Shown: piece after piece, positions 45,214-54,253 of the stretch
Layout of the letters: every line of letters starts with the position of its first letter
How positions within the stretch are numbered: position 1 is the stretch's first letter
Assembly (NCBI RefSeq): GCF_014637795.1
Contig: NZ_BMFD01000001.1
Coordinates: 576,326 to 640,325, forward strand
Reading direction: 5' to 3'
Length of the DNA stretch: 64,000 nt
DNA from: Belliella aquatica
Lineage (GTDB): Bacteria; Bacteroidota; Bacteroidia; Cytophagales; Cyclobacteriaceae
Program-made: the position numbers and the translations under genes
The notes under the pieces: model-generated
Seen by the model: only the letters and a program-made list of their open reading frames with translations
What the model was told of the DNA's origin: nothing
The model's database searches: none

Positions 45214-48015
45214 ATGGATAAATATTCATATATCGCCAATGCACATGTAGCTTACATTGATGAGCTCTACGCAGATTACAAAAACAATCCAGACGCTATA
45301 GATCCAAGCTGGAAAACATTTTTTGATGGATTTGAATTTGCCATTACCCAATACGGGGAAGATCAAAATGGTGGGGCACAAGTATCCTCTGCTTCAAATC
45401 AATCCAAACCAGCTGAAAATGGTGCTCTTGCCACAAGAGGTACCATCATGGATATGGAGCAGTTGCCAAAAGAAATCAAAGTTCGCGCTTTGATTCACGC
45501 TCATCGTTCCAGAGCCCATCTTCGCTCAAAAACAAACCCTGTAAGGGAAAGAAGAGATAGAAAAGCATTGATTGATTTGGAAGATTTTGGTTTGGATCAA
45601 AATGATTTGAACACCGAATTCCAAGCAGGAAATGAGATTGGAATAGGGGCAGCTAAGCTTTCTAAAATCATTGAGTCTCTTAAAACCATCTATGAAGGTC
45701 CAATGGGATTTGAGTATCTCTATATCAGAGATCCTGAGATGTTGGATTGGTTGAAAACCAAAATTGAAAAAGAAGCACTTTCTTTCAACCCCCCAACTGA
45801 GGAAAAGAAAAGAATACTTTCTAAACTTAACGAGGCGGTAGTTTTCGAAAACTTTTTACATACCAAATACCTTGGTCAAAAGCGTTTTTCACTAGAAGGT
45901 GGAGAAAGTACTATTCCATTTTTGGATGCTGTCATCAATAAAGGTGCTCAATTAGGAGTAGAGGAAGTCATGATTGGGATGGCACACAGAGGAAGATTAA
46001 ATGTTCTTGCCAACATCATGGGGAAAACATACGAGCAAATTTTCTCAGAATTTGAAGGAACGGCGAAGCCTGACTTGACCATGGGTGATGGTGACGTGAA
46101 GTACCACATGGGTTATTCTAGTGATATCACTACAATAGACGATAAAAAAGTAAACCTTAAGTTAGCACCAAACCCATCTCACCTAGAGGCGGTTAATCCT
46201 GTTGTAGAAGGTTTTATCAGAGCAAAAATTGATTCTCAACATCAAGGTGATTCTACCAAAGCACTTCCAATTCTTATTCATGGCGATGCCGCTGTTGCTG
46301 GTCAGGGGATCGTGTATGAAGTTACACAAATGGCAGGCTTGAAAGGTTACAATACGGGTGGAACCATCCACTTTGTCATCAACAACCAAGTTGGTTTTAC
46401 TACTGATTTCGATGATGCTAGAACATCAATTTACTGTACAGATGTAGCGAAGATCATCGATGCTCCTGTGATTCACGTGAATGGAGATGATGCAGAAGCA
46501 GTAGTTTTTGCAGCAAGATTAGCAGCAGAATTCCGTCAAAAATTCAAAAAGGATATTTTTATTGACATGGTCTGCTACCGTCGTCATGGACACAATGAAT
46601 CTGACGAACCGAAATTCACGCAGCCAGAGCTTTACAATATCATTTCAAAGCATCCAAACCCAAGAGAGATTTATGTAAAGAGACTTTCTGAAAGGGGAGA
46701 CCTTGATGCAAAAATTGCCAAGCAGATGGATGCTGAGTTTAGACAATTGCTTCAGGACAGATTGAATATGGTAAAGGAAAAACCTCTTCCGTATCAATTT
46801 ACCAAGTTTGAGAAGGAGTGGCAATCACTTAGAAGATCAACACCTGAGGATTTTGATCAATCTCCGGACACTTCCATTTCTCAAGATTTCATCGAAAAAG
46901 TGGCTGATGCGATCACGCATGTTCCAAAAGGATTCAAGCCTATCAAGCAGATTGATATTCAGCTGAAGCAAAGAAAAGACATGTTCTTCAATGCTAAATC
47001 ATTGAATTGGGCTTCAGCAGAGTTATTGGCATATGGTTCTTTGCTTTTGGAAGGAAAGACAGTTAGATTAACAGGTCAGGATGTTCAGAGGGGTACATTC
47101 TCTCACAGACATGCAGTAGTGCATGATTCTACGACCAATAAGCCATACAATTTCCTTAAGGAAATGAAAGACAGCAAAGGTCAATTCAGTATTTACAATT
47201 CCCTACTTTCAGAATATGCCGTATTGGGATTTGAATATGGATACGCCATGGCAAGTCCTAATTCCTTGGCGATATGGGAAGCGCAATTTGGAGATTTCGC
47301 CAATGGTGCGCAGACTATGATTGATCAATTTATCTCTTCTGGAGAATCCAAATGGCAAAAAATGAATGGTTTGGTGATGCTTCTTCCTCACGGATACGAA
47401 GGTCAAGGTCCAGAACACTCTAATGCCCGCCCAGAAAGATTTTTACAGCTTTCTGCTGAATACAACATGGTCGTTGCAAACATTACTGAACCGTCCAACT
47501 TCTTCCATTTATTGAGAAGACAAATGGCTTGGGAATTTAGAAAGCCATGTATCGTGATGTCACCAAAATCACTTTTGAGACATCCAAAGGTTGTTTCTCC
47601 AATTGAAGAATTCACTTCTGGAGGCTTTAGAGAAATTATTTTGGATAATACCGTTAAGGCTAAAGATGTGAAGCGTGTGCTTCTTTGTTCTGGAAAAATC
47701 TACTACGATCTTGAAGAGATGAGAGAAAAGGAAAAGGTGAAAGACGTAGCGATCATTAGAATTGAGCAACTCCACCCACTTCCTAAAAAGCAAATGACTG
47801 AAGCCTTGAAGGCTTACAAAGATGCCGAGATCGTATGGGTTCAGGAAGAGCCAGAAAACATGGGGTATTGGAATTACATCTTGAGGATGTTGTATAAAGA
47901 GCTCCCAATGGATGTCATAGCACGAAAAATGAGTGCTTCCCCAGCTACAGGCTACAACAAAGTCCACGTAGAAGAGCAATTAAATATTGTTAAAAAAGCA
48001 TTAAAACTTTCATAA
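45214..48015 (+). CDS. sucA: 2-oxoglutarate dehydrogenase E1 component
   Basis: Thiamine-diphosphate enzyme that decarboxylates 2-oxoglutarate and reductively succinylates the E2 lipoyl group in the TCA cycle. The 933-residue product starts with the E1o N-terminal segment (YIANAHVAYIDELYADYKNNPDAIDPSWKTFF, split here only by reading), which binds E2. MAHRGRLNVLANIMGK lies near residue 256 and the ThDP-binding GDAAVAGQG near 357. The C-terminal transketolase-like domain carries LPHGYEGQGPEHSNARPERFL. Length and motifs are normal. It is followed by sucB 112 bp later, with a hairpin between. Confidence 0.96.
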   Translation: MDKYSYIANAHVAYIDELYADYKNNPDAIDPSWKTFFDGFEFAITQYGEDQNGGAQVSSASNQSKPAENGALATRGTIMDMEQLPKEIKVRALIHAHRSRAHLRSKTNPVRERRDRKALIDLEDFGLDQNDLNTEFQAGNEIGIGAAKLSKIIESLKTIYEGPMGFEYLYIRDPEMLDWLKTKIEKEALSFNPPTEEKKRILSKLNEAVVFENFLHTKYLGQKRFSLEGGESTIPFLDAVINKGAQLGVEEVMIGMAHRGRLNVLANIMGKTYEQIFSEFEGTAKPDLTMGDGDVKYHMGYSSDITTIDDKKVNLKLAPNPSHLEAVNPVVEGFIRAKIDSQHQGDSTKALPILIHGDAAVAGQGIVYEVTQMAGLKGYNTGGTIHFVINNQVGFTTDFDDARTSIYCTDVAKIIDAPVIHVNGDDAEAVVFAARLAAEFRQKFKKDIFIDMVCYRRHGHNESDEPKFTQPELYNIISKHPNPREIYVKRLSERGDLDAKIAKQMDAEFRQLLQDRLNMVKEKPLPYQFTKFEKEWQSLRRSTPEDFDQSPDTSISQDFIEKVADAITHVPKGFKPIKQIDIQLKQRKDMFFNAKSLNWASAELLAYGSLLLEGKTVRLTGQDVQRGTFSHRHAVVHDSTTNKPYNFLKEMKDSKGQFSIYNSLLSEYAVLGFEYGYAMASPNSLAIWEAQFGDFANGAQTMIDQFISSGESKWQKMNGLVMLLPHGYEGQGPEHSNARPERFLQLSAEYNMVVANITEPSNFFHLLRRQMAWEFRKPCIVMSPKSLLRHPKVVSPIEEFTSGGFREIILDNTVKAKDVKRVLLCSGKIYYDLEEMREKEKVKDVAIIRIEQLHPLPKKQMTEALKAYKDAEIVWVQEEPENMGYWNYILRMLYKELPMDVIARKMSASPATGYNKVHVEEQLNIVKKALKLS

Positions 48016-48020
48016 AAACC

Positions 48021-48053
48021 CCTAGCCAGCTTTTACTAAATAGCTGGCTTAGG
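48021..48053 (+). other. Intercistronic hairpin between sucA and sucB
   Basis: AGCCAGCT and AGCTGGCT form a perfect 8-bp stem (48024-48049), extended by CCT/AGG with a bulge. It lacks a T tract, so it may act as an RNA-stability or processing element or a weak terminator that lowers sucB expression. Confidence 0.5.
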
Positions 48054-48127
48054 TTTAATTTAAATTTATTCATGTTAAATTAACCTTAAATTCTGCAAAT
48101 GAATTTGGGGGTAAAAAAGAAAAAACA

Positions 48128-49672
48128 ATGAGCCTAGAAATCAAAGTCCCTACCGTAGGGGAATCTATCAGTGAAGTGACCATTGGACAGTGGTTCAAAA
48201 AAGACGGCGACTTCGTAGAAATGGATGAAGTGATCTGTGAATTAGAATCCGATAAAGCAACTTTTGAATTGGCGGCAGAGGCTGCTGGAATTTTGAAAAC
48301 CATGGCAGCTGAAGGCGATACCTTAGAAATCGGTGCTGTTATTTGTGAAATCAATACAGATGGCCAAGCTGGTGGGAAAATTGAAAAATCAGAAAAACCT
48401 GCTGAATCCACTTCTTCATCTGCAGGAGGAAAAACTGGCGAAATGAAAGATATGATCGTTCCAACAGTAGGTGAGTCAATTACTGAAGTTACGTTGGCTA
48501 ATTGGTTAAAAGCTGATGGAGATTATGTGGAGTTGGACGAAATCATCGCTGAGGTTGATTCTGACAAAGCAACTTTTGAGCTTCCTGCTGAGGCAAATGG
48601 TATTTTAAGACATGTAGCTCAGGAAGGCGATACTTTAGAAATCGGCGGATTGATCTGTAAGATCGAAGTGATGGAAGGTGGAGCTCCTACATCGGAAGAA
48701 GCTGCTCCTGCCTCAGGGTCTTCTGCTTCATCCAGTGTATCTTCTACTGATAAGGACACTTATGCCACTGGACATGCTTCTCCGGCAGCTGCGAAGATTC
48801 TTGCAGAAAAAGGAATCAGTGCCAATGAAATCAAAGGAACTGGCAAGGATGGTAGAATCACGAAAGAAGACGCTGAAAAAGCTGAGAAATCTGCACCAAA
48901 ACCAGCAGCAGCGAAACCAGCTGAATCCAAAAAAGAAGAAAAATCTGAAGCTGCTCCAAAAGTAGCTGGATCAAGAGATAGCAGAAGAGAGAAAATGACT
49001 TCTCTTAGAAAAACTGTTTCCAGAAGATTGGTTTCTGTGAAAAACGAAACAGCCATGTTGACCACGTTCAATGAAGTGAACATGGGTCCAATCATGGAAA
49101 TGAGAAAGAAATTCAAAGATCAATTCAAGGAGAAGCATGGTGTGAACCTTGGTTTCATGTCTTTCTTCACCAAAGCAGTATGCGTGGCATTGCAAGAATG
49201 GCCTGCTGTGAATGCTCAAATTGATGGAAACGAAATCGTTTATAATGATTTCTGTGATATTTCTATTGCTGTTTCTGCGCCAAAAGGACTTGTAGTTCCT
49301 GTCATCAGAAATGCTGAGGCCATGAGCTTTGAAGAAATCGAAAAAGAGGTGGTAAGACTTGCTATGAAAGCGAGAGACAATAAATTGTCTATTGAGGAAA
49401 TGACAGGTGGTACATTCACTTTGACTAATGGTGGAATCTTCGGATCCATGATGTCTACTCCAATCATCAACGCCCCTCAATCCGCAATCCTTGGAATGCA
49501 CAATATCGTAGAAAGACCAATGGCAGTGAATGGAGAGGTAAAAATCCTTCCAATGATGTACTTGGCACTCTCTTATGACCACAGAATCATTGATGGCAGA
49601 GAATCTGTTAGCTTCCTAGTAAGAGTAAAACAACTTCTAGAGGATCCTACGAGATTGCTTTTCGGAGTTTAA
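48128..49672 (+). CDS. sucB: 2-oxoglutarate dehydrogenase E2 (dihydrolipoyl succinyltransferase) with two lipoyl domains
   Basis: Core of the 2-oxoglutarate dehydrogenase complex. The 514-residue product has two consecutive lipoyl domains: residues 2-77 with the lipoylated Lys43, and about 106-181 with Lys147, both in the motif SDKATFEL. A flexible Ala/Ser/Lys-rich linker follows, then a peripheral subunit-binding domain (about 210-250, [14 protein letters not shown]). The catalytic domain has His485 and Asp489 in DHRIIDG. E. coli SucB has only one lipoyl domain, so the duplication is notable. The assignment to E2o rather than E2p follows from the sucA neighbour. Confidence 0.93.
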   Translation: MSLEIKVPTVGESISEVTIGQWFKKDGDFVEMDEVICELESDKATFELAAEAAGILKTMAAEGDTLEIGAVICEINTDGQAGGKIEKSEKPAESTSSSAGGKTGEMKDMIVPTVGESITEVTLANWLKADGDYVELDEIIAEVDSDKATFELPAEANGILRHVAQEGDTLEIGGLICKIEVMEGGAPTSEEAAPASGSSASSSVSSTDKDTYATGHASPAAAKILAEKGISANEIKGTGKDGRITKEDAEKAEKSAPKPAAAKPAESKKEEKSEAAPKVAGSRDSRREKMTSLRKTVSRRLVSVKNETAMLTTFNEVNMGPIMEMRKKFKDQFKEKHGVNLGFMSFFTKAVCVALQEWPAVNAQIDGNEIVYNDFCDISIAVSAPKGLVVPVIRNAEAMSFEEIEKEVVRLAMKARDNKLSIEEMTGGTFTLTNGGIFGSMMSTPIINAPQSAILGMHNIVERPMAVNGEVKILPMMYLALSYDHRIIDGRESVSFLVRVKQLLEDPTRLLFGV

Positions 49673-49764
49673 TTGATTGTACAAAGTACGAAGTACGATG
49701 TACCAAGTATCGGAGTTTTCAAAAACCCAGTGGAATTAAAAGCAACTGATATTATACGTTTAAA

Positions 49765-49842
49765 ATGATAGGTTAATTTCAGGTTTTCAGTGAGATATAG
49801 TAAATTCAGATTTATCATTTCTCACTAAAACCATTCTATCAT
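49765..49842 (+). repeat. Long imperfect hairpin ending on the start codon of the four-helix-bundle gene
   Basis: The outer arms ATGATAG (49765-49771) and CTATCAT (49836-49842) pair perfectly. The inner arms GGTTTTCAGTGAGA (49782-49795) and TCTCACTAAAACC (49820-49832) pair with one bulge. The right outer arm includes the first two bases of the ATG at 49841, so folding could hide the start. Confidence 0.55.
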
Positions 49843-50197
49843 GCATCGATACAAAGAATTAAAAGTATGGCAAAAGGCCATAGATCTAGCGGTTGAAGTC
49901 TATAGAATTACAGAAAAACTACCAAAAGAAGAGCGTTTTGGCCTTATTAGCCAAATGAATCGAGCAGCAGTTTCCATACCTTCAAATATTGCCGAAGGAG
50001 CTGGGAGAAATACAGAGAAGGATTTCAATAATTTTCTGGGCATGGCTTTAGGTTCTTCATTTGAATTGGATACGCAAGTAATTATTTCGAATCGACTAGA
50101 TTACTTAAATGATCAGGATTTTCAAATCTTGGAAAATGAATTAGAACATCTTCAAAATATGATCGCAAAGTTGAAGATGAGTATTAAATTTCAATAA
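49841..50197 (+). CDS. Four-helix bundle protein (23S rRNA intervening-sequence protein family)
   Basis: A 118-residue, fully helical protein of the S23/IVP family. It opens with the diagnostic YKELKVWQKAIDLAVEVYRIT and continues with FGLISQMNRAAVSIPSNIAEGAGR. Members were first found as products of intervening sequences in 23S rRNA genes and form pentameric bundles with a basic surface; their biochemical role is not settled. It has no relation to the TCA cycle, yet sits between sucB and lpd, with inverted GTAC-rich flanks and a hairpin over its start codon. That context suggests arrival as a small mobile cassette. Confidence 0.9.
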   Translation: MHRYKELKVWQKAIDLAVEVYRITEKLPKEERFGLISQMNRAAVSIPSNIAEGAGRNTEKDFNNFLGMALGSSFELDTQVIISNRLDYLNDQDFQILENELEHLQNMIAKLKMSIKFQ

Positions 50198-50249
50198 CAG
50201 ACTAAGGACTTTGTACTTATTACATGGTACTTGGTACAAATAGAAAAAT

Positions 50250-51647
50250 ATGTACGACGTAATCGTAATTGGCTCCGGACCTGGAGGATATGTGGCAGCT
50301 ATCAGAGCAGCTCAATTGGGAATGAAAACTGCCATCATTGAAAAATATCCAACACTTGGCGGAACATGCTTGAATGTTGGCTGTATTCCTTCAAAGGCAC
50401 TTTTGGATTCTTCTGAACATTACCATAATGCCGCTCATACTTTCAAAACGCATGGGATCAACTTGAGCAGTTTGAAAGTTGATTTGAAGCAGATGATCGC
50501 TAGAAAAGATGATGTGGTCAAGCAGAATGTGGATGGGATTGATTACTTGATGAAGAAAAACAAGATTGATGTTCATCAAGGATTGGGTTCTTTTGTCGAT
50601 AAGACAACAGTGAAAGTGACCAAGGATGACGGTTCTTCAGAAAGTATCCAAGGCAAAAACATCATCATCGCCACAGGTTCAAAGCCTGCGTCACTTCCTT
50701 TTATCAAACTAGATAAAGACAGAGTGATTACTTCTACGGAAGCGTTGAAAATGAAAGAAATTCCTAAGCACCTGATCGTAATCGGCGGTGGTGTTATAGG
50801 AATGGAATTGGGTTCTGTTTATGGTAGAATGGGAGCGAAAGTTTCTGTTGTAGAGTACATGGATTCTTTAATTCCAACGATGGACAGAACAATGGGCAAG
50901 GAATTGCAAAAGTCTTTGAAAAAATTGGGCTTTGAGTTCTTCTTGAAACATAAAGTGGTAGCAGTAGAAAATAAAGGTAAAGAGGTAACCGTTAAAGCAG
51001 AAAATTCTAAAGGCGAAACTATAGAATTGAAAGGTGATTATGTGTTGGTATCTATAGGTAGAAAGCCTTACACCGAGGGATTGAATACTGAAGCTGCAGG
51101 AGTAAAAATCACAGATCGTGGACAAGTAGAAGTAGATGGTCATTTGAGAACAAATGTTCCAAATATTTACGCTATCGGTGATGTGGTCAAAGGCGCTATG
51201 CTTGCTCACAAAGCGGAGGAAGAAGGAACATTTGTAGCAGAGGTAATTGCTGGACAAAAGCCGCATATCAATTATAATTTAATACCGGGAGTAGTTTATA
51301 CCTGGCCTGAAGTATCAGCAGTAGGCTATACGGAAGAAGAATTGAAGGAAAAAGGTGTAAAATATAAAACAGGTAAGTTCCCATTTATGGCATCAGGAAG
51401 AGCAAGAGCTTCGATGGATACAGATGGTTTGGTAAAAGTATTGGCAGATGCTGAGACAGATGAGATCTTAGGAGTTCACATGATCGGTCCGCGAACTGCT
51501 GATATGATTGCTGAGGCGGTTGTCGCCATGGAATTCCGTGCATCTGCTGAAGACATTGCTAGAATGTCCCATGCACATCCAACTTACACCGAAGCTTTCA
51601 AAGAAGCTTGTTTGGCTGCTACGGATAATAGAGCATTGCATATTTAG
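50250..51647 (+). CDS. lpd: Dihydrolipoyl dehydrogenase (E3)
   Basis: FAD enzyme that reoxidises dihydrolipoamide of the 2-oxoacid dehydrogenase complexes with NAD+. The 465-residue product has the FAD-binding GSGPGG (8-13), the redox disulfide Cys40/Cys45 in GGTCLNVGCIPSK and the NAD-binding GGGVIGMELG. AIGDVVKGAMLAHKAEEEG and the C-terminal HAHPTYTEAF His-Glu pair of the interface base are also present. All are intact. It is the third gene of the 2-oxoglutarate dehydrogenase set, separated from sucB by the four-helix-bundle cassette. Confidence 0.96.
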   Translation: MYDVIVIGSGPGGYVAAIRAAQLGMKTAIIEKYPTLGGTCLNVGCIPSKALLDSSEHYHNAAHTFKTHGINLSSLKVDLKQMIARKDDVVKQNVDGIDYLMKKNKIDVHQGLGSFVDKTTVKVTKDDGSSESIQGKNIIIATGSKPASLPFIKLDKDRVITSTEALKMKEIPKHLIVIGGGVIGMELGSVYGRMGAKVSVVEYMDSLIPTMDRTMGKELQKSLKKLGFEFFLKHKVVAVENKGKEVTVKAENSKGETIELKGDYVLVSIGRKPYTEGLNTEAAGVKITDRGQVEVDGHLRTNVPNIYAIGDVVKGAMLAHKAEEEGTFVAEVIAGQKPHINYNLIPGVVYTWPEVSAVGYTEEELKEKGVKYKTGKFPFMASGRARASMDTDGLVKVLADAETDEILGVHMIGPRTADMIAEAVVAMEFRASAEDIARMSHAHPTYTEAFKEACLAATDNRALHI

Positions 51648-51759
51648 TAGTGGGAGGCATCTCGCTAAGGTAGCAAAGGAGCCGAGGACGCAAGAGAGAA
51701 ACTTACTTTTAATAGTCCTAGAAAAATCTAACCCCAAATGGGGTGGAGGATAGAATTAA

Positions 51760-51792
51760 AAAGCCCTTCAAAATTAATTTTTGAAGGGCTTT
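51760..51792. terminator. Bidirectional terminator between lpd and thrC
   Basis: AAAGCCCTTCAAAA pairs with TTTTGAAGGGCTTT across a short A/T loop. It lies between convergent lpd and thrC and has T-rich flanks on both strands. Confidence 0.75.
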
Positions 51793-51846
51793 CCTTTAGT
51801 TATTTCCAATTCCAATTATTCTCTTAATTTGCTCACTTTTGAGCAT

Positions 51847-53154
51847 TCAAGAAACTACATTTTCCAAATACTTCTTAAACTCCTGGTAATCATTTTTCAA
51901 AGGAGTAGTTTTCTTTTCGCCTTTCATAAATTTTTCTAATCTCTCGGGAAGCTCAAGCTTGAGCCCTAAGGTTTCTTCTACCACATTTCTAAATTTTCCT
52001 GGATGCGCGGTTTCTAAAAATATACCTATATATTGATCAGGGTTCTGCTTTCTAAAGTTCCTTAAACCCAAATATCCCACTGCACCATGGGGGTCCATGA
52101 TATAGTTGCTGTTTTCTTTGACTTTCAACATTCCATATTTGGTATCTTGATCTTCAAAGTAGAAACCTTTCACCTTTTCTCTAAATAGCTTTTCATCATT
52201 GTCATACAAGGCGAGGAGTCTGAAAAAATTACTTGGATTTCCTACATCCATGCTGTTGCTTATAGTTTGTAGAGAAGACTTTGAAATAAACGGATTCCCA
52301 GCTAGGTAATCAGGAACAACATTATTTAGGTTGGTGGAAGCTATAAAGACATCAATGGGTAAGCCCATTCTTTCTGCCAAAATTCCTGCTCCTAGATTTC
52401 CAAAATTTCCACTAGGAACTGATACTGCTATTTTTTTATCTGTTTTAGGAAGCCTTGAATAGGCATAGAAATAGTACAAACATTGTGGAATCCATCGAGC
52501 AATATTAATGGAATTTGCAGAAGTCAAGAGCATTTTTTCGTTGAGTTCTTTATCCAAAAATGCTTCTTTGACCATTTTTTGACAATCGTCAAAAACGCCA
52601 TCCACTTCAAGCGTGGTAATATTTTCTCCTAAAGTGGTGAATTGCTTTTCTTGGAGTTCACTGACTTTTCCTTTTGGGTAAAGAATGATTACCTCTACGT
52701 TTGGGACTTTATAAAATCCATTGGCGACTGCACTTCCCGTGTCTCCTGAAGTTGCTACAAGGACACGAACATTTCTTTCTTCGCCATGCATCAAGATCGA
52801 CATCAATTTGGAGCAAAAACGAGCACCAAAATCCTTGAAAGCCAATGTTGGACCATGAAAAAGTTCAAGGCTATAAACATCCTCTTCAACCTTGACCAAA
52901 GGTGCATCAAAAGTCAACGTATGATCTACAAGCTCTTTGATTTGCTCTTTTGTCAAATCCTCACCAAAAAGTTCGGTAATTACATGATAACCAATCTCAA
53001 GGAAACTTAAGTTTGGTAAATCTTGAATAAAGTCTTTAGATAAAACTGGTATTTTTTCAGGCATGTATAAACCTTGATCAGGTGCAAGACCTCTGATCAC
53101 AGACTCTTTGAGACTGACCGAATGTTTTGGATTATTGGTACTATAAAAATTCAT
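51847..53154 (-). CDS. thrC: Threonine synthase
   Basis: PLP enzyme converting O-phosphohomoserine to threonine, the last step of the pathway. The 435-residue product has the PLP lysine Lys107 in GPTLAFKDFGARF, the ATSGDTGSAVANGF phosphate-binding region and VPSGNFGNLGAGILAERMG. The N-terminal FYSTNNPKHSVSLKESVIRGLAPDQGLYMPE matches the microbial-type enzyme. It is the third gene of the minus-strand thr set and is separated from thrB by 169 bases, which contain a hairpin (53239-53269). Confidence 0.95.
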   Translation of the reverse strand: MNFYSTNNPKHSVSLKESVIRGLAPDQGLYMPEKIPVLSKDFIQDLPNLSFLEIGYHVITELFGEDLTKEQIKELVDHTLTFDAPLVKVEEDVYSLELFHGPTLAFKDFGARFCSKLMSILMHGEERNVRVLVATSGDTGSAVANGFYKVPNVEVIILYPKGKVSELQEKQFTTLGENITTLEVDGVFDDCQKMVKEAFLDKELNEKMLLTSANSINIARWIPQCLYYFYAYSRLPKTDKKIAVSVPSGNFGNLGAGILAERMGLPIDVFIASTNLNNVVPDYLAGNPFISKSSLQTISNSMDVGNPSNFFRLLALYDNDEKLFREKVKGFYFEDQDTKYGMLKVKENSNYIMDPHGAVGYLGLRNFRKQNPDQYIGIFLETAHPGKFRNVVEETLGLKLELPERLEKFMKGEKKTTPLKNDYQEFKKYLENVVS

Positions 53155-53238
53155 AAGAATTAAAACTTAGTATAAAATATTATATAAAATCACCTCTTCA
53201 TTATTTTTTTACTTACAACAGTATTTAAAGTTTCTTTA

Positions 53239-53269
53239 ATCAGCTGTTGACCGTCGACAGAGGACTGAT
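53239..53269 (-). other. Intercistronic hairpin between thrB and thrC
   Basis: The outer arms ATCAG/CTGAT (53239-53243, 53265-53269) and inner arms CTGT/ACAG (53244-53247, 53257-53260) can fold into an interrupted stem. There is no T tract. It may tune thrC expression or mark an RNA-processing site. Confidence 0.35.
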
Positions 53270-53323
53270 GATAAATAATTCAGGTGTTTACTTCCTGAGA
53301 TCATAGCGTATAAACACAACGCT

Positions 53324-54253
53324 TTAAATCACATAAGCGCCTCTGTCATTGACTTCAGATATATAAACATCAACGTCAAGACCAATTTTTTTGAAGACTT
53401 CTTTTCCCGCAGACCCCACTTTTTTTGCGATGGCTTGCGATGGAGACAAGGTAAATATGGTAGGGCCAGAACCCGAAATTCCCGATCCTAATGCGCCAAT
53501 AGTTTGAATAGCTTCACGCAATTCGTAGAACCCTGGGATCAATAGTGCCCTTGTTGGTTCTGCAATCACATCCTTGAGCGATCTACTGATCAAGTTGAAG
53601 TCCTCTTGAAAGAGTCCTGCGATCAAACCAGCAATATTGCCAGATTGGATGGTCGAATCCTTAAGGGAAATCTGCTTTCTCAATACAGACCGTGAATCAG
53701 AAGTATTGAGTTCCAAATGAGGATGCAAAAGCGTACAATAAAGTCCAGAAGGAACAGGAAGCTTGATGACATCTAGAGGTTCATAATCTCTGATCAAAAC
53801 GAATCCGCCAAGTAGGGAAGGCGCTACATTATCAGCATGGGCAGCACCACAAGCGATTCTTTCAGCTTCTATGGCGAAATTCACAAGTTGTTTTTTGTCA
53901 AATGGATATCCAAGCAAAGCATTAGCAGCCACTAAAGCTGCGGCAGCACTTGCGGCGGAGGAACCCATTCCAGAACCTAAAGGAAGCCCTTTGTACAAAG
54001 AGATGTCCATCCCCTTAGTATATCCAAGGTGATCCAACATCGCTTGAATTGCTACTGTACACGTATTTTTATCCGCTTCATAAGGCAATCTTCCTCCATC
54101 ACCTTCTATTTTTATGACTTTGAGTCCGGGAGTTTCGCTCAAGCTTACCTCCACCTGATCACCCAATTCATCTATGGCAAAACCTAAGATGTCAAAGCCA
54201 CATGACACGTTGGCCACAGTAGCCGGGGCAAATGCTCTTATAGTTTTCTTCAT
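53324..54253 (-). CDS. thrB: Homoserine kinase
   Basis: GHMP-family kinase that phosphorylates homoserine. The 309-residue product contains the ATP-binding motif GLPLGSGMGSSAAS (89-102), the N-terminal GHMP start AFAPATVANVSCGFDILG, and the C-terminal motif GSGISGSGPTIFTLS. The length is normal. Its ATG overlaps the thrA stop by 4 bases (ATGA), so translation is probably coupled. Order on the transcript: leader peptide, thrA, thrB, thrC. Confidence 0.95.
   Translation of the reverse strand: MKKTIRAFAPATVANVSCGFDILGFAIDELGDQVEVSLSETPGLKVIKIEGDGGRLPYEADKNTCTVAIQAMLDHLGYTKGMDISLYKGLPLGSGMGSSAASAAAALVAANALLGYPFDKKQLVNFAIEAERIACGAAHADNVAPSLLGGFVLIRDYEPLDVIKLPVPSGLYCTLLHPHLELNTSDSRSVLRKQISLKDSTIQSGNIAGLIAGLFQEDFNLISRSLKDVIAEPTRALLIPGFYELREAIQTIGALGSGISGSGPTIFTLSPSQAIAKKVGSAGKEVFKKIGLDVDVYISEVNDRGAYVI

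Larger units (their letters stand above)
49678..50240 (+). repeat. Four-helix-bundle cassette with inverted flanks
   Basis: The gene at 49841 is bordered by GTAC-rich repeats. The left flank (49678-49710) holds TGTACAAAGTACGAAGTACG and TGTACCAAGTA; the right flank (50205-50240) holds the same words inverted (ACTTTGTACTT, GGTACTTGGTACAAA). The whole sits exactly between the sucB stop and the lpd start. It looks like a small inserted unit, although no transposase is present. Confidence 0.5.

Noticed and set aside
48760..49116. Long frames antisense to sucB
   Set aside because: Composition follows the lipoyl/linker region read backwards; no independent evidence of coding.
51648..51757. Possible small gene after lpd
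   Set aside because: The open frame there is an out-of-frame continuation over the lpd 3' end, without start signals or a recognisable product.
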